NCBI GenBank assembly: GCA_017394475.1
Contig: JAFPYQ010000332.1
Coordinates: 1-5,653 of the forward strand
Direction: 5' to 3'
Source of the DNA: Oscillospiraceae bacterium
GTDB lineage: Bacteria > Bacillota > Clostridia > Oscillospirales > Ruminococcaceae
Length of the DNA: 5,653 bases
The position numbers and the translations under genes are program-made. The notes below the pieces were generated by a model. That model ran no database searches. It saw only the letters and a list, made by a program, of their open reading frames with translations, and was not told the DNA's origin. Below are positions 5,444 to 5,653 of this stretch, one piece after another (position 1 is the first letter of the stretch; each line of letters opens with the position of its first letter).

Positions 5444-5481
5444 AAAGATGAGCCTGCGGTTTTCGCAGGCTCATCTTTGTT
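5444..5481 (+). terminator. Strong intrinsic terminator closing the operon
   Basis: AAAGATGAGCCTGCG (5444-5458) pairs perfectly with CGCAGGCTCATCTTT (5464-5478), giving a 15-bp stem with a GTTTT loop. The T-rich tail is short and interrupted (TTTGTT). It begins directly after the TAA stop of the deaminase-GNAT gene. The A-run on the left side would act as a T-run on the opposite strand, so it may work in both directions. Confidence 0.88.
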
Positions 5482-5511
5482 CGGGAAAACGGTGGGGGGA
5501 TTAAGTAAGTT

Positions 5512-5540
5512 TTGTCAAAGCTATTTGTTTGTGCATAAAT
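5512..5540 (+). promoter_or_regulatory. Weak promoter candidate reading out of the window
   Basis: TTGTCA (5512-5517) and ATAAAT (5535-5540) are 17 bp apart, with TG at 5532-5533 making an extended -10. The -10 hexamer itself matches the consensus poorly (3 of 6). It lies just after the operon terminator, where a promoter for the next gene would be expected, but no gene start follows inside the window. Confidence 0.25.
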
Positions 5541-5596
5541 CGCTGGATTTGTGCTGATACTATGCTTTTTCGGAACGGTTATTTTGTGCGTTGGTG

Positions 5597-5628
5597 CGCT
5601 CCTGCGGAGCGTGGACTGCAGGCAGTCC
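5597..5628. repeat. Two adjacent short hairpins in the right intergenic region
   Basis: CGCTCC (5597-5602) pairs with GGAGCG (5606-5611) around a TGC loop. One base later GGACTG (5613-5618) pairs with CAGTCC (5623-5628) around CAGG, followed by TTT. They are more GC-rich than their surroundings. Such paired palindromes look like a dispersed intergenic repeat or a leader structure; only one copy is present here, so repeat status is unproven. Confidence 0.45.
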
Positions 5629-5653
5629 TTTAGCCGCCGACATATAAACCGGT

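Noticed and set aside
1..5653. CRISPR arrays, insertion sequences, tRNA or rRNA genes, phage or defence modules
   Set aside because: No regularly spaced repeats, transposase or integrase motifs, cloverleaf-like sequences or defence families were seen. The DnaC/IstB-like ATPase alone is not evidence of a transposon.

Overview
The window looks like a chromosomal segment of a Gram-positive anaerobe of the class Clostridia, most likely a Ruminococcus-type member of the Oscillospiraceae. This is inferred from the frequent ATA (Ile) and AGG (Arg) codons, the compact one-direction gene layout and the types of protein encoded. No marker gene fixes the species. All supported genes lie on the + strand.

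Left end (1-893): the 3' part of an alpha/beta-hydrolase gene runs in from outside the window. It ends at 571 and is followed about 100 bp later by a clear intrinsic terminator (675-710). The rest of the 322-bp gap has no convincing gene. It holds a possible folded element (720-788) and a good extended -10 promoter (823-851).

Small-gene pair (894-1425): two tandem genes encode short, strongly hydrophobic proteins of 61 and 93 residues. They are duplicates of each other. The similarity covers the promoter -10 region, the untranslated leader, both protein ends and an 18-bp sequence spanning each stop codon. The second copy is longer because a membrane segment appears to be repeated inside it. 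Their function is unknown.

Operon (1459-5443): five tightly packed genes encode a DnaC-like helicase-loader ATPase, an OGG1-type 8-oxoguanine DNA glycosylase/lyase, a stand-alone CheW-like adaptor, cobalamin synthase CobS, and a fused protein with an N-terminal TadA-like deaminase and a C-terminal GNAT acetyltransferase. Gaps are 18-19 bp or the genes overlap (ATGA at cheW/cobS, 8 bp at cobS/tadA-like), so translational coupling is likely. No terminator separates the small genes from the operon. A perfect 15-bp-stem terminator (5444-5481) closes it. The genes share no single pathway: replication, base-excision repair, signalling, B12 nucleotide-loop assembly and deamination/acetylation are mixed, which points to a housekeeping transcript and not a dedicated system.

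Right end (5482-5653): non-coding as far as seen, with a weak outward promoter candidate and two adjacent short hairpins (5597-5628). No CRISPR array, rRNA, tRNA, transposase or recognisable defence system was found. The most notable points are the TadA-GNAT fusion, whose junction looks like a former ATGA gene overlap, and the duplicated small membrane genes with their shared leader.
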